Origin: a virus
Virus record (IMG/VR): IMGVR_UViG_3300042516_003644
Coordinates: 1-36,148 of that record
Direction: 5' to 3' (one strand)
Length of the DNA: 36,148 bases
In this document: piece after piece, positions 29,812 through 36,148 of the stretch
Layout of the letters: the number at the start of each line of letters is the position of its first letter
Position numbering within the stretch: position 1 is the first letter of the stretch
Notes under the pieces: generated by a model
Databases searched by the model: none
Seen by the model: the letters and a program-made list of their open reading frames with translations, nothing else
What the model was told of the DNA's origin: nothing
Made by a program: the position numbers and the translations under genes

Positions 29812-30266
29812 GGGAATGTCGAAAAATCCTGCACCATCGCCGAGATCAGCCCACGGATCGCCGCCACCGCCTCCGCCTTGTTGAGTGTCGCTTTGGTCAT
29901 CGACAGGAATTGCCCTAACTCCTGCTCGGCTTGGGCCACGGCCTTTCGGCTGTCGCGCCACGCGCCGGCCAGTTCGGCCACGGTTCGGCTGTTGGCCTCC
30001 TCCGAGTTCGCTGCCGCCTTCCACAATTCGTAATGGCGAATCTCCCCCTCCGCCGCCCGGTCGAGTCGCGCCTTCGGCCCCAGCGCCGGGTTGGTGCTGG
30101 TCGTTGGCGCGGCCACCTTGCCCGACTTGCGGCGGCGAATGTTCGCGGCCAGCCATGCCCTCGCCGCATCCACCGAGTCCGTTGGCATCCCCTGCGCCTT
30201 CCAGAGAGACACGCTCGTCTGGTTGGCGTCGAGCGCCTTCGCCAGTTGGATCTGCGTCAGGGCCAT
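29727..30266 (-). CDS. Terminase small subunit (Nu1-like)
   Basis: The 179-residue protein starts with a winged HTH of the lambda Nu1 type (IQLAKALDANQTSVSLWKAQGMPTDSVDAARAWLAANI), which binds the packaging site. A helical region rich in Ala/Glu follows that would mediate oligomerisation, and then a C-terminal part that contacts the large subunit. It lies directly before the large terminase and after the repeat-bearing gap. The same HTH recurs in the nuclease at 31548-32027. Confidence 0.8.
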   Translation of the reverse strand: MALTQIQLAKALDANQTSVSLWKAQGMPTDSVDAARAWLAANIRRRKSGKVAAPTTSTNPALGPKARLDRAAEGEIRHYELWKAAANSEEANSRTVAELAGAWRDSRKAVAQAEQELGQFLSMTKATLNKAEAVAAIRGLISAMVQDFSTFPWGEQATSMLRKHLATLPPSLSEATAKG

Positions 30267-30476
30267 TGGGCATTGTGATACGGCTTTTTTGCGTGTCTCA
30301 TTATCAAAAGGGCTTGTTGAGACTGAAATCGCGGGAAGTGTTTATTACTTCAGCGAATCGCAATAAATTTGGGTCTATTTTCCGCCAGTCGCAGGCTCCT
30401 CGCGCTCCGCCAACCGAAAAGATTCCTTTATCAAGTCTCAACAAGGAGCATTGTTCTTTACTCTTATTGAGACTGG
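30267..30476. other. Candidate cos/packaging region with TTGAGAC repeats
   Basis: The only sizeable gap in the leftward operon lies just upstream of the small terminase gene, as cos does in lambda. CTTGTTGAGACT (30313-30324) has a perfect inverted partner AGTCTCAACAAG (30434-30445). Further TGAGAC boxes are at 30295-30300 (inverted) and 30468-30473. An imperfect hairpin TCGC..GAAGT/ACTTC..GCGA lies near 30330-30360. These repeats could be small-terminase binding sites (cosB-like), or operators of the late promoter. No nick site can be assigned by eye. Confidence 0.5.
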
Positions 30477-31049
30477 TCACGCCTCCCCCTTCAACTGCAC
30501 ATACCTCTGTTCGTAGGCATAGATGGCGTCCCGCACAGGCTTGACCACGCGCAATGTCTCCTCGATCTGGTCGGCGTTCATCTTGTCAGGTGGCATCTTG
30601 ACCAATAGCTGACTGAACCAGCGCCGCGCATCATACACCCAGCCCGCCGCGATGTCTCGCACGCTCACCTCTGGCACCTCGTCCCTCGTCGGCGTGTCGC
30701 CTTCCGCTGTCTCGGCGTTGGCCTCGGCCTGCGCCTGAACGCTGGCCCGATCCTCGACAGGCTTGAAGCCGGGCAAGAAAAGCTGCCCCGGATGGTAGTT
30801 CCGATGGTGCCGAATGTATCGCTCGGCGGTCACGCCAGGCATCTCGACCTTTTCGCGCAGCCAATGGTGGAACGCATCGCCCACCGTATCGCGTGCGCTG
30901 GCAAGCAGCATCCCGACATGGTTTGCCATCGACCCGATCTCGGAAGCCGTGGCCTTTACCGCGTCCACCTTTGCCATGATCTCGGCGTGGTCTTTGTTAA
31001 TTTGCGCGGCCAGATCGTCCGCTGCCCGTAGTTCAATCTCCTTGCTCAT
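30477..31049 (-). CDS. DUF3102-like protein
   Basis: The 190-residue protein has an N-terminal helical part with INKDHAEIMAKVDAVKATASEIGSMANHVGMLLASARDTVG and FHHWLREKVEMPGVTAERYIRHH. This matches the DUF3102-type pattern seen in phage and plasmid DNA-binding proteins. A disordered Glu/Ala linker and a helical C-terminus follow. It is the last gene before the packaging region. The ATG is preceded by AGGAG and ACACACAC. Role unknown, perhaps regulation. Confidence 0.55.
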   Translation of the reverse strand: MSKEIELRAADDLAAQINKDHAEIMAKVDAVKATASEIGSMANHVGMLLASARDTVGDAFHHWLREKVEMPGVTAERYIRHHRNYHPGQLFLPGFKPVEDRASVQAQAEANAETAEGDTPTRDEVPEVSVRDIAAGWVYDARRWFSQLLVKMPPDKMNADQIEETLRVVKPVRDAIYAYEQRYVQLKGEA

Positions 31050-31558
31050 CAGTGTGTGTTCTCCTCTTCGTGTCGTTTTGTCCAAGAGCGGTGCGCGGCC
31101 TTGCGGGAACTCTCCCGCGCCTGCTCGCTCTTTTGAAAGTTGTTATGCGCCGTCAGCCCCAGCTTTTCCTGCATCTCGATCACAGCCTTAGATAGCGCCG
31201 CCCTTGTTACCCCGATCTTGCGGGCAAGCTCCGAGTAAGAGTGCGCCAGCGTGATAGAGGTGTCGCCCGCCGCCAGCAGGAAGGCATAGTATCTCAGCGT
31301 TTTGTTGCCCCTCGCCTCGTTGAGATAGCTAATCACAGGAATGAGCATCCGACTCGCCGTCTCCCGGCTCTCGCGCAAATGGTATTCGGCCAGCATCAGC
31401 GTCAGCGCCTCGACTTGCCATGCGGCCAGATCCAACTGCTCGGCCCACTCCTGCGCCAACGTGTCGATCTCGCCGGCCATGTCGGGCCGATACGAGGTTT
31501 CAAGTTTATCCAAAGGGTTTTCGCCCATGCTGGCGAAGCGTCGAATGTCAATTTTCAT
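31049..31558 (-). CDS. HTH-containing protein before the late region
   Basis: The 169-residue product has a helical N-terminus and, near residues 105-135, SYSELARKIGVTRAALSKAVIEMQEKLGL, a clear helix-turn-helix. A basic tail follows (RKAAHRSWTKRHEEE). Lying at the end of the early operon next to the candidate late promoter, it may be a late-gene activator or a DNA-binding accessory. It overlaps the nuclease gene by 11 bases. Confidence 0.55.
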   Translation of the reverse strand: MKIDIRRFASMGENPLDKLETSYRPDMAGEIDTLAQEWAEQLDLAAWQVEALTLMLAEYHLRESRETASRMLIPVISYLNEARGNKTLRYYAFLLAAGDTSITLAHSYSELARKIGVTRAALSKAVIEMQEKLGLTAHNNFQKSEQARESSRKAAHRSWTKRHEEENTH

Positions 31559-32027
31559 TGTTTAAGGCGATGTTTGGTAAAAATCTCCAGCCCGCGTAGC
31601 GTTCGATGGCTTTGATGGCCTCGCAAAACGAGATATCAAACCACTCGCCGCACAGTTGCTTGTCTACAAATTGCAAATGCAATTCTCGCTCTATGTCCTC
31701 GGCGTTGTCGTGCCATCTGCAAGTTGCCAGATATAACTTGCGAGGGTTGCCGGTTTGGCAGCTATCGCATCGGCCCTCTGGCTTTTCTGTGCTAAATCCA
31801 ATCTTTAGCGGACTTCCCCCTTCCTCCATTAAAAGGTAAACGCAGCCAGCCCGGCCCGTTCGTTTTCGTCTGTGTATCTTTTCCTTTTTCGGCTTTCGCT
31901 TTACGTTGGAAGAAAACCAAGCGAGCGCGCTTTCTAAATTGTCCACGGGACATCCCAATTTTACTAATTGGCTTACCCTGCCAACAGTTATGCCAAGGGC
32001 TTTGGCTAATGATTGGCGGACGCTCAT
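31548..32027 (-). CDS. Nu1-type HTH fused to a T5orf172/GIY-YIG-like nuclease
   Basis: Residues 1-48 are an HTH closely like that of the small terminase (SLAKALGITVGRVSQLVKLGCPVDNLESALAWFSSNV). After a basic linker, residues 67-140 are a T5orf172/MUG113-type GIY-YIG domain: GCVYLLMEEGG, LKIGFS, the RCDSCQTGNPRKLYL segment, then ELHLQF and GEWFDIS. The DNA is more AT-rich than its neighbours. The start at 32027 overlaps the upstream stop as ATGA. It probably binds and nicks DNA, possibly at terminase-like sites, or is a homing-type endonuclease. Confidence 0.75.
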   Translation of the reverse strand: MSVRQSLAKALGITVGRVSQLVKLGCPVDNLESALAWFSSNVKRKPKKEKIHRRKRTGRAGCVYLLMEEGGSPLKIGFSTEKPEGRCDSCQTGNPRKLYLATCRWHDNAEDIERELHLQFVDKQLCGEWFDISFCEAIKAIERYAGWRFLPNIALNNEN

Positions 32028-32251
32028 AGTGCCGCCTCCCGCCTCGCTCGCCGTATCTGCTTGGCTCGCAGTTCGGCAAAATGTTTTGCAGCGCCCTTGG
32101 CGTCCCTCGCACCCACAGCAGACCGCCGATGCCATTTGCAGCAATAGACGCACAGATAAGTCTCCTGCTCTGGAAAATACTTGCTGGCCTTTAAGGCATC
32201 AGCCTCCGAGTCGTAAGCCCGCTTCCAAATGCACGCTTCCCACTTCTTCAC
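32024..32251 (-). CDS. Small Cys/His basic protein
   Basis: The 75-residue protein has a central CVYCCKWHRRS, a possible small zinc-binding knuckle, after a helical start (YDSEADALKASKYF) and before an Arg/Lys-rich helical end. This layout recurs in tiny phage proteins with unknown function. Start and stop overlap neighbours as ATGA. Confidence 0.55.
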   Translation of the reverse strand: MKKWEACIWKRAYDSEADALKASKYFPEQETYLCVYCCKWHRRSAVGARDAKGAAKHFAELRAKQIRRARREAAL

Positions 32252-32451
32252 GCCGCCCTCCTTGCCGTCTCATTGGCCCGCAAATGCCGCGTGTCGCGCT
32301 TTTCCAGCCAAGCAATAGCCACACCGCCATTCCCCACATCGGCCACGCTCACGGCATTGTCGGAGATTACGCCGTTGTCTTGCAGTTCGTTCATCACCAG
32401 CCGCTCGTCGAGCCCACGGGCGGCGATATAGGCGCGGAGACTTTCGCTCAT
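32248..32451 (-). CDS. Small early protein of unknown function
   Basis: A 67-residue product with a helix SESLRAYIAARGLDERLVMNELQDNG, then a strand-rich segment VSVADVGNGGVAIAWLEKR and an Arg/Ala-rich tail. It is coupled by ATGA overlaps on both sides in the replication region. No family recognised. Confidence 0.5.
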   Translation of the reverse strand: MSESLRAYIAARGLDERLVMNELQDNGVISDNAVSVADVGNGGVAIAWLEKRDTRHLRANETARRAA

Positions 32452-32801
32452 TGCCGTTCACATCTTGAACTGTAAATGTCCCACCCTTTTATCGCGCTTA
32501 CACGGCGCATAAACTCCCGGACAAACTCCTTGGGCATCCAAGTTTTCTCGCACAAATGATGCGACCAATGCAGCAAGGCCATTGGAGTCGGGATGCGTTC
32601 AAGCCCGATTTCGTAACAATACGTTGAATTGATCGCTATGGTGTTGGCGCGTTTGTTGTGGACAAAGATGGCTTCCATAAGCTCGTCCTGCGCCATGCAT
32701 TGCTGATGCAGCTTTGCCATGTCCGTCAATCGAATGCCCGCGCTGGGCACTTGCTCATCTTCGCGCCAAATGTCTTTCCATTTCTCAAGGTTGGTTTTCA
32801 T
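32448..32801 (-). CDS. Unrecognised protein after the helicase loader
   Basis: The 117-residue protein begins at the ATG at 32801, which shares one base with the loader stop (TGATG). It is helical, with MAKLHQQCMAQDELMEAIFVHNKR and an aromatic segment LLHWSHHLCEKTWMPKEFVREFMRR. The longer frame extending to 33389 lies over the loader gene and was rejected. Co-expression with the initiator and loader suggests a replication accessory. Confidence 0.5.
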   Translation of the reverse strand: MKTNLEKWKDIWREDEQVPSAGIRLTDMAKLHQQCMAQDELMEAIFVHNKRANTIAINSTYCYEIGLERIPTPMALLHWSHHLCEKTWMPKEFVREFMRRVSAIKGWDIYSSRCERQ

Positions 32802-33562
32802 CACGCCGCCATCCTTTCCTCTTGCGCCGTCACGGGCATGATGATGCAAGCCTCCTTCAGCCTGCGGTAGAGCGGCTCCCCGTATTCCCCGAATCGTTCG
32901 ATAAAGTGCTGTCCCTTGTAGTTGGTCGTAATCAGCACGGGCAATTCCTCGGCCATGCGCTTGTCGAGAACGTGGAACAACTGCGCCACCACGCTCTCGG
33001 AGAGCTTCTCCTTGCCCAGATCGTCCAGCAGCAGCACCGAGACGCTGCACAGATCCTTCAGCCATTCGGGCAGCTTGTGCTTGCCGCCCTGTTCTTGGAC
33101 GCCCAAGGCGAAGTCCGTGGCCGTCATGGCGCGGACACGCTTGCCCTCCGCGTGCAGGCGCTTCAGCAGGATGTAAGCCAGCCTTGTCTTTCCGACGCCA
33201 GGACTCCCGGCGAAGACCACGCCGCGCTTGCCGTAGGTCCAGGACTGCACCTCGTTGATAAGATGGCGGCAGGGCAATTGCCTCCAATCGCTCTCGCGGT
33301 ATGCCTTTGGACATTGCCGCGCCCATTCGGCCATGCGCTCCCAGCGCGTCTTGAGTTCGGCCTCCTTGGCCTCCGTGCAGCCCCAGCACACGAAGGGCTC
33401 GCCGAGCAAATCATTGCGGCGCATGAGCGTGTCTTCCGTGCCGCAGGCCGTGCAGCGGTAAATGTCTTCCGTCCAGTCGGCCAAAAATCCGGCCAACTTG
33501 CCTTGGAATTGTTCGCGGCTGACTGCGCCGCGCCTCTCGTTACCAATCTCCTGTGCCGTCAT
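32801..33562 (-). CDS. DnaC/IstB-like helicase loader
   Basis: The 253-residue AAA+ ATPase has a four-Cys zinc knuckle (CTAC at 37-40, CWGC at 59-62), Walker A GSPGVGKT (119-126), Walker B LLLDD (177-181) and a TTN sensor (212-214). Such proteins load the replicative helicase at the phage origin. The ATG at 33562 has an AAGGAG site, and it overlaps the 3' end of the initiator gene by 23 bases, as in lambda O/P. Confidence 0.85.
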   Translation of the reverse strand: MTAQEIGNERRGAVSREQFQGKLAGFLADWTEDIYRCTACGTEDTLMRRNDLLGEPFVCWGCTEAKEAELKTRWERMAEWARQCPKAYRESDWRQLPCRHLINEVQSWTYGKRGVVFAGSPGVGKTRLAYILLKRLHAEGKRVRAMTATDFALGVQEQGGKHKLPEWLKDLCSVSVLLLDDLGKEKLSESVVAQLFHVLDKRMAEELPVLITTNYKGQHFIERFGEYGEPLYRRLKEACIIMPVTAQEERMAA

Positions 33563-34301
33563 AGAGTAGCTCCTTTCTGTCGCGGATGCCGTGTGCGGCT
33601 CCGTTGGTTCCATTGTGTGTGCCGTTTTGCTTCGGCTTAAAAATCCCCTGCCATCCCTTGCGGATGGTCGTGCGGACGGCCTCCACGGCCTCGTCATGCC
33701 CCCAGCCTTCCATTTCGGCCCACTGGTCGCGGACGCTCATGGCGGTCAGTCGGCGGAGCTTGGCCTGCTTGCGATAGGCTTCGTAATCCTTCCAAGCCGC
33801 TTTGAATCCATCGGTATCCAACAAAACAGGCAGCGGAGGAGCGGCTTCAGCCGCCCGCTGCTTCCCTTTTTGGGATTCGGTTTCGGTTTCGGTTTCGGTT
33901 TCGGATTCAGGCGGGAAGTCGCGGCGAGTTGCGGCGAGTTGCGGCAAGTCGCGGCGAGTTGGCAGCCATTCGGCGTCTTTGTCTGCTGGCGGTGGGAATT
34001 TAAGGCGGCTATTTCGCAGCCTTTGCCCGTAGTTAATCACTGCCAGGCAATGCTTTCCCTCGGCATCGTAGCGCAAGATGAGGCCGCGCCGCTCAAGCTC
34101 GGCCAACCACTTTGCAATCTGCTTGGGCTCGATGTCCTGCTCCAGCGGGAAGCAGGCCGAGGCGACCAACCGGGGATCGGCGTGGAAGCGTCCGTAGTCA
34201 TCGGCCTTGGTCAAAAGGCGAATAAACAGCCGCTCGACCTCCGCGCCAATGCCGTCAAAGCACAGGCTGTCCGTGTAGTCTCTTAGGATTCTATTGGGCA
34301 T
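33540..34301 (-). CDS. Replication initiator (lambda O-like)
   Basis: The 253-residue protein has an N-terminal winged-helix DNA-binding domain (YTDSLCFDGIGAEVERLFIRLLTKADDYGRF and WLAELERRGLILRYDAEGKHCLAVINYG), as in phage O-type and DnaD-like initiators. A low-complexity linker follows with a Glu-Ser/Glu-Thr run, and then a helical C-terminus that would contact the loader (DYEAYRKQAKLRRLTAMSVRDQW). The gene contains iterons in the linker DNA. It is followed directly by a DnaC-like loader. Confidence 0.75.
   Translation of the reverse strand: MPNRILRDYTDSLCFDGIGAEVERLFIRLLTKADDYGRFHADPRLVASACFPLEQDIEPKQIAKWLAELERRGLILRYDAEGKHCLAVINYGQRLRNSRLKFPPPADKDAEWLPTRRDLPQLAATRRDFPPESETETETETESQKGKQRAAEAAPPLPVLLDTDGFKAAWKDYEAYRKQAKLRRLTAMSVRDQWAEMEGWGHDEAVEAVRTTIRKGWQGIFKPKQNGTHNGTNGAAHGIRDRKELLYDGTGDW
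33874..33962. repeat. ori: Candidate replication origin: iterons inside the initiator gene
   Basis: Four consecutive 10-base repeats AGTYGCGGCR fill 33917-33956 and a partial fifth follows. The 10-base period places each on the same face of the helix, as expected for initiator sites. Beside them lies a run of about five TTTCGG/ATTCGG hexamers (33874-33904). Lambda also has its origin iterons inside O, and the arrangement here is the same. Confidence 0.65.
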
Positions 34302-34497
34302 ACGCCACGCCTTTCCGATTCCAATTCGCCACGATCTCATCCCGCTTGCGCCGGGCTTCGTTCACGTCGTGCGTCTTGAGGTTGAAGGCCAGCCGCTCCG
34401 TCTTGTTCGGATCGAATGGCGCCCACCGCATCCAGTAAGTGCCGTTGTTGTTCCACAACAGCTTGTCGGGATGCGGCAGCCAGGGATTCCGCTTCAT
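34291..34497 (-). CDS. Stand-alone arm-binding-like domain
   Basis: The 68-residue protein resembles the N-terminal arm-binding domain of tyrosine integrases: strands NNGTYWMRWAPFDPNKTERLAFNLKT, then a helix DVNEARRKRDEIVANWNRKG. There is no catalytic part. It may be a small DNA-binding regulator or an excision accessory that uses the integrase-type fold. The start at 34497 overlaps the DUF551-like stop; the gene runs 11 bases into the initiator. Confidence 0.5.
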   Translation of the reverse strand: MKRNPWLPHPDKLLWNNNGTYWMRWAPFDPNKTERLAFNLKTHDVNEARRKRDEIVANWNRKGVAYAQ

Positions 34498-34709
34498 TCC
34501 GGCACCTCCGGCAACTCCTGCCAATGCGTGATGACCGAGTCGATCTCCTCGGAGGTGTGCGCGTTAAACCAACCGCACCAACCGTCAGGATTTGGCGTGA
34601 TCATCTCGTAGCACGCGATGAAATGCGCCTCGCCATCGGTCGCCAGCACACAGCGCGGGTTGCCCGGCAGTTCCTTGTCGGCGGGTGTCCAGTTGCTCGG
34701 CGCGCTCAT
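34494..34709 (-). CDS. DUF551-like small protein
   Basis: The 71-residue protein has the layout of DUF551: WTPADKELPGNPRCVLATDGEAHFIACYE at the start and VITHWQELPEVPE at the end. Members are common in phage early regions and have no known activity. ATGA overlaps at both ends support the boundaries. Confidence 0.65.
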   Translation of the reverse strand: MSAPSNWTPADKELPGNPRCVLATDGEAHFIACYEMITPNPDGWCGWFNAHTSEEIDSVITHWQELPEVPE

Positions 34710-34951
34710 AGCGAATACTCCGCGACCCGTTTGCCGCCCCGTGTCTCCACGGTGCGTTCTTCAATCTGCCACCCCTCCCGCCGCAGTTCGTGGATGCGAG
34801 CGGCCAAGCGGAAGCAGCCGAAGGACTCCAGCGCGTCCAAGGCCGTCAGCCGATTCCCTGCGCGGAGGTGTGCGAGGATGCGGCCCGCTTGCGTAGGGCG
34901 GCGATGCGTCTCTTGCTCCGCGCCAAACATAAGTTCGGGTTGCCAGGTCAT
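34706..34951 (-). CDS. Small winged-helix protein
   Basis: An 81-residue protein with QAGRILAHLRAGNRLTALDALESFGCFRLAARIHELRREGWQI, a winged helix like the HTH_39 family of phage regulators, and a basic wing (RTVETRGGKRVAEYSL). The start at 34951 lies in GGGGCACAATG, with the ATGA overlap to the nuclease stop. Probably a DNA-binding regulator of early genes. Confidence 0.7.
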   Translation of the reverse strand: MTWQPELMFGAEQETHRRPTQAGRILAHLRAGNRLTALDALESFGCFRLAARIHELRREGWQIEERTVETRGGKRVAEYSL

Positions 34952-35784
34952 TGTGCCCCCTTCCCATAAACCCACGCGGGCAGATTCAAGCACTGCACCT
35001 CTGGCGCATATCCCGGCCACTCGCCCGCGTCCTCGCACTGCGCGATAAGTTCCAGCGCGTCATTCATCATGCCGACGCCAAGATCGAGCGCATCGGGATG
35101 GATCTCATAGACGGCCACCGCATAAGGCGGGGCCACTTCCACCGCGATCCAGTAGAACCGCGCAGGCGGCAGGCCGTTCAGCCCCGCCAAGTGGCAATAC
35201 CATGCCGCCGAAACGTGGTAGTTAAGCGATGCCGCTTGCCGCGAGAAGGTGCCGTAGTCGGCCCCTGCGCTCGTGGTCTTCACGTCCACGATGATGGCCT
35301 CGTTGTCCGACTCGACCTTCAGCGCATCGACGCGGCCCTTGATCCAAAGGCCGGTGCGATGCTCGGCAAACATCGCCACCTCGCTGTCGCACCCAGCCAA
35401 GAGCGCCTTCGCCGCATCATGCGCGGCGATACTGTCGCGAATTCCCCGCACGGCTCGCGCTTCGTCAGCGTCGAGGATCGGCGTGGTGCCCATCTTGGCT
35501 TTCCACTCCTTGCCTTCTTTGGTGCGGAAGTCGCCCTCCTTGCCTTCGGGCTTCTCCACAAAAGCCGCGTCGAGCTTGTTCGGCTCCAGCACAGCGAGGT
35601 GCGACATGGTGCCGAGCAGCATTGCCTTCGTCTGCTCGCGCTTGGTTTCCCCAGCCATGTGGGCCGCGTAGTGCGCTGGCGATTTAGGCGGCAGGATGTG
35701 CTTGGCGTCACTGCCCGCGATGGCCGGGGCCATGCGGTATTCTTTCTCGTCCATTTGGTAATGGATGCCTGTGAGGTTGCTCAT
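34948..35784 (-). CDS. RecE-like PDDEXK exonuclease
   Basis: The 278-residue nuclease resembles the C-terminal domain of RecE (exodeoxyribonuclease VIII). Motifs include LLGTMSHLAVLEP near the start, KGRVDALKV with the first acidic residue, IIVDVKTTSAGADYG (D-x-K core) and a LNYHVSAAWYC helix. It would resect double-stranded ends to make ssDNA for the ERF annealase. It follows the SSB-like gene by two bases. Confidence 0.85.
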   Translation of the reverse strand: MSNLTGIHYQMDEKEYRMAPAIAGSDAKHILPPKSPAHYAAHMAGETKREQTKAMLLGTMSHLAVLEPNKLDAAFVEKPEGKEGDFRTKEGKEWKAKMGTTPILDADEARAVRGIRDSIAAHDAAKALLAGCDSEVAMFAEHRTGLWIKGRVDALKVESDNEAIIVDVKTTSAGADYGTFSRQAASLNYHVSAAWYCHLAGLNGLPPARFYWIAVEVAPPYAVAVYEIHPDALDLGVGMMNDALELIAQCEDAGEWPGYAPEVQCLNLPAWVYGKGAQ

Positions 35785-35786
35785 GG

Positions 35787-36068
35787 TCAGAAGGGAATGT
35801 CTGAGTCGGCCATCTCGTCGGCCTGCGGTTTCGCTTTCGGTGCGTCAGCCTTCTTCTCCATGTGCTTCCAGTTGCCGATGATCGGCCCGCGCTCGCCGGC
35901 ATCGCGCTTCTCCTTGCTGATGCCTTGCGTGATGTAGCCGTCATCGCCGTATTGGCTTTGGCCGTCGCGGTTCTCCCAGAGGATTGCGTCGAGATAGACG
36001 CCCTTCTTGCCCTGGTAGAGGTCGGGCTTGCTGATTTTGCTAACGTCGATTTTGAGTTGGATTGCCAT
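35787..36068 (-). CDS. SSB-like ssDNA-binding protein
   Basis: The 93-residue protein has an OB-fold-like strand pattern (IQLKIDVSKI, KKGVYLDAILWEN, GYITQGISKE) and ends with the acidic tail ADSDIPF, the hallmark of bacterial SSB C-termini. It lies between ERF and RecE-like genes. The leader is almost pure A/C with AACCAACC repeats followed by ACACACACC. A phage SSB role is likely. Confidence 0.7.
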   Translation of the reverse strand: MAIQLKIDVSKISKPDLYQGKKGVYLDAILWENRDGQSQYGDDGYITQGISKEKRDAGERGPIIGNWKHMEKKADAPKAKPQADEMADSDIPF

Positions 36069-36148
36069 AATGGTGTGTGTTGGTTGTTGGTTGGTTGGTT
36101 AAAACGGGATGCGGTCATCGTCGGCCTCGACGGGTTTCGCTTTGCTTG
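36022..36148. repeat. Second copy of the terminal direct repeat
   Basis: Exact copy of bases 1-127. Removing one copy and joining the ends gives a continuous ERF to SSB-like to RecE-like gene order on the minus strand. Confidence 0.93.
36099..36148 (-). CDS. Partial copy of the ERF gene (3' end)
   Basis: This is the repeat of the ERF C-terminal codons and stop (full gene at 78-638). It is present only because the circular contig was opened here. Confidence 0.9.
   Translation of the reverse strand, partial: SKAKPVEADDDRIPF

Noticed and set aside
28024-30273. Very long open frame adding 154 residues before the large terminase
   Set aside because: The added part is the small terminase gene read in another frame and is Gly/Arg-rich low-complexity sequence; GpA proteins do not have such an extension.
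1-36148. CRISPR array, insertion sequence or rRNA
   Set aside because: No regularly spaced repeat-spacer pattern, transposase gene or rRNA-like segment was seen in reading both strands.

Overview
The window is a complete temperate tailed-phage genome, assembled as a circle and written out linearly. Bases 1-127 are repeated exactly at 36022-36148, so the unique length is about 36,021 bp and both ends fall in the recombination genes. Gene order (small terminase, large terminase, gpW-like, portal, protease/scaffold, major capsid, connectors, tail tube, chaperone, tape measure, fibres, lysis) is that of a lambda-like siphovirus. No tail-sheath gene is recognisable. A lipobox-bearing 45-residue protein in the lysis cassette points to a Gram-negative host. 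The style of the integrase suggests Verrucomicrobiota or a related lineage, but that is a weak inference from memory.

Layout: almost everything is transcribed leftward (minus strand). The early operon starts near 3184 and runs left: a ribbon-helix-helix (RHH) protein, an excisionase-like HTH, several tiny proteins and a RuvC-like resolvase. ERF annealase follows, and the map then crosses the linear break to an SSB-like protein, a RecE-like nuclease, small proteins, an O-like initiator carrying iterons, a DnaC-like loader and further small genes. These include an HTH-GIY-YIG fusion. A 210-bp gap with TTGAGAC repeats (30267-30476), a candidate cos/packaging site, precedes the late operon, which runs from the terminases to the lysis genes and ends near 6959.

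The lysogeny region lies at about 3000-6800. Two divergent RHH genes (3014-3184 and 3287-3505) flank an operator-like region. Integrase is followed by two more RHH genes, and an attP that rebuilds the 3' half of a tRNA-Ser lies next to integrase. A rightward four-gene accessory operon (phosphoesterase, winged HTH, HExxH protease-like, small membrane protein) lies beside attP, in the position usual for lysogenic-conversion genes.

Unusual points: a recurring TTGACAC-13 nt-start codon module at gene starts on both strands; a portal protein with an AT-rich JAB-like C-terminal extension; a nuclease sharing the small terminase DNA-binding domain; a two-domain glycosyltransferase just after the capsid gene, plus a second glycosyltransferase and a sugar 3,5-epimerase-like cupin beside a Ser/Thr-rich tail protein; a tail-terminator-like protein that looks internally duplicated; and A/C-rich translation leaders.
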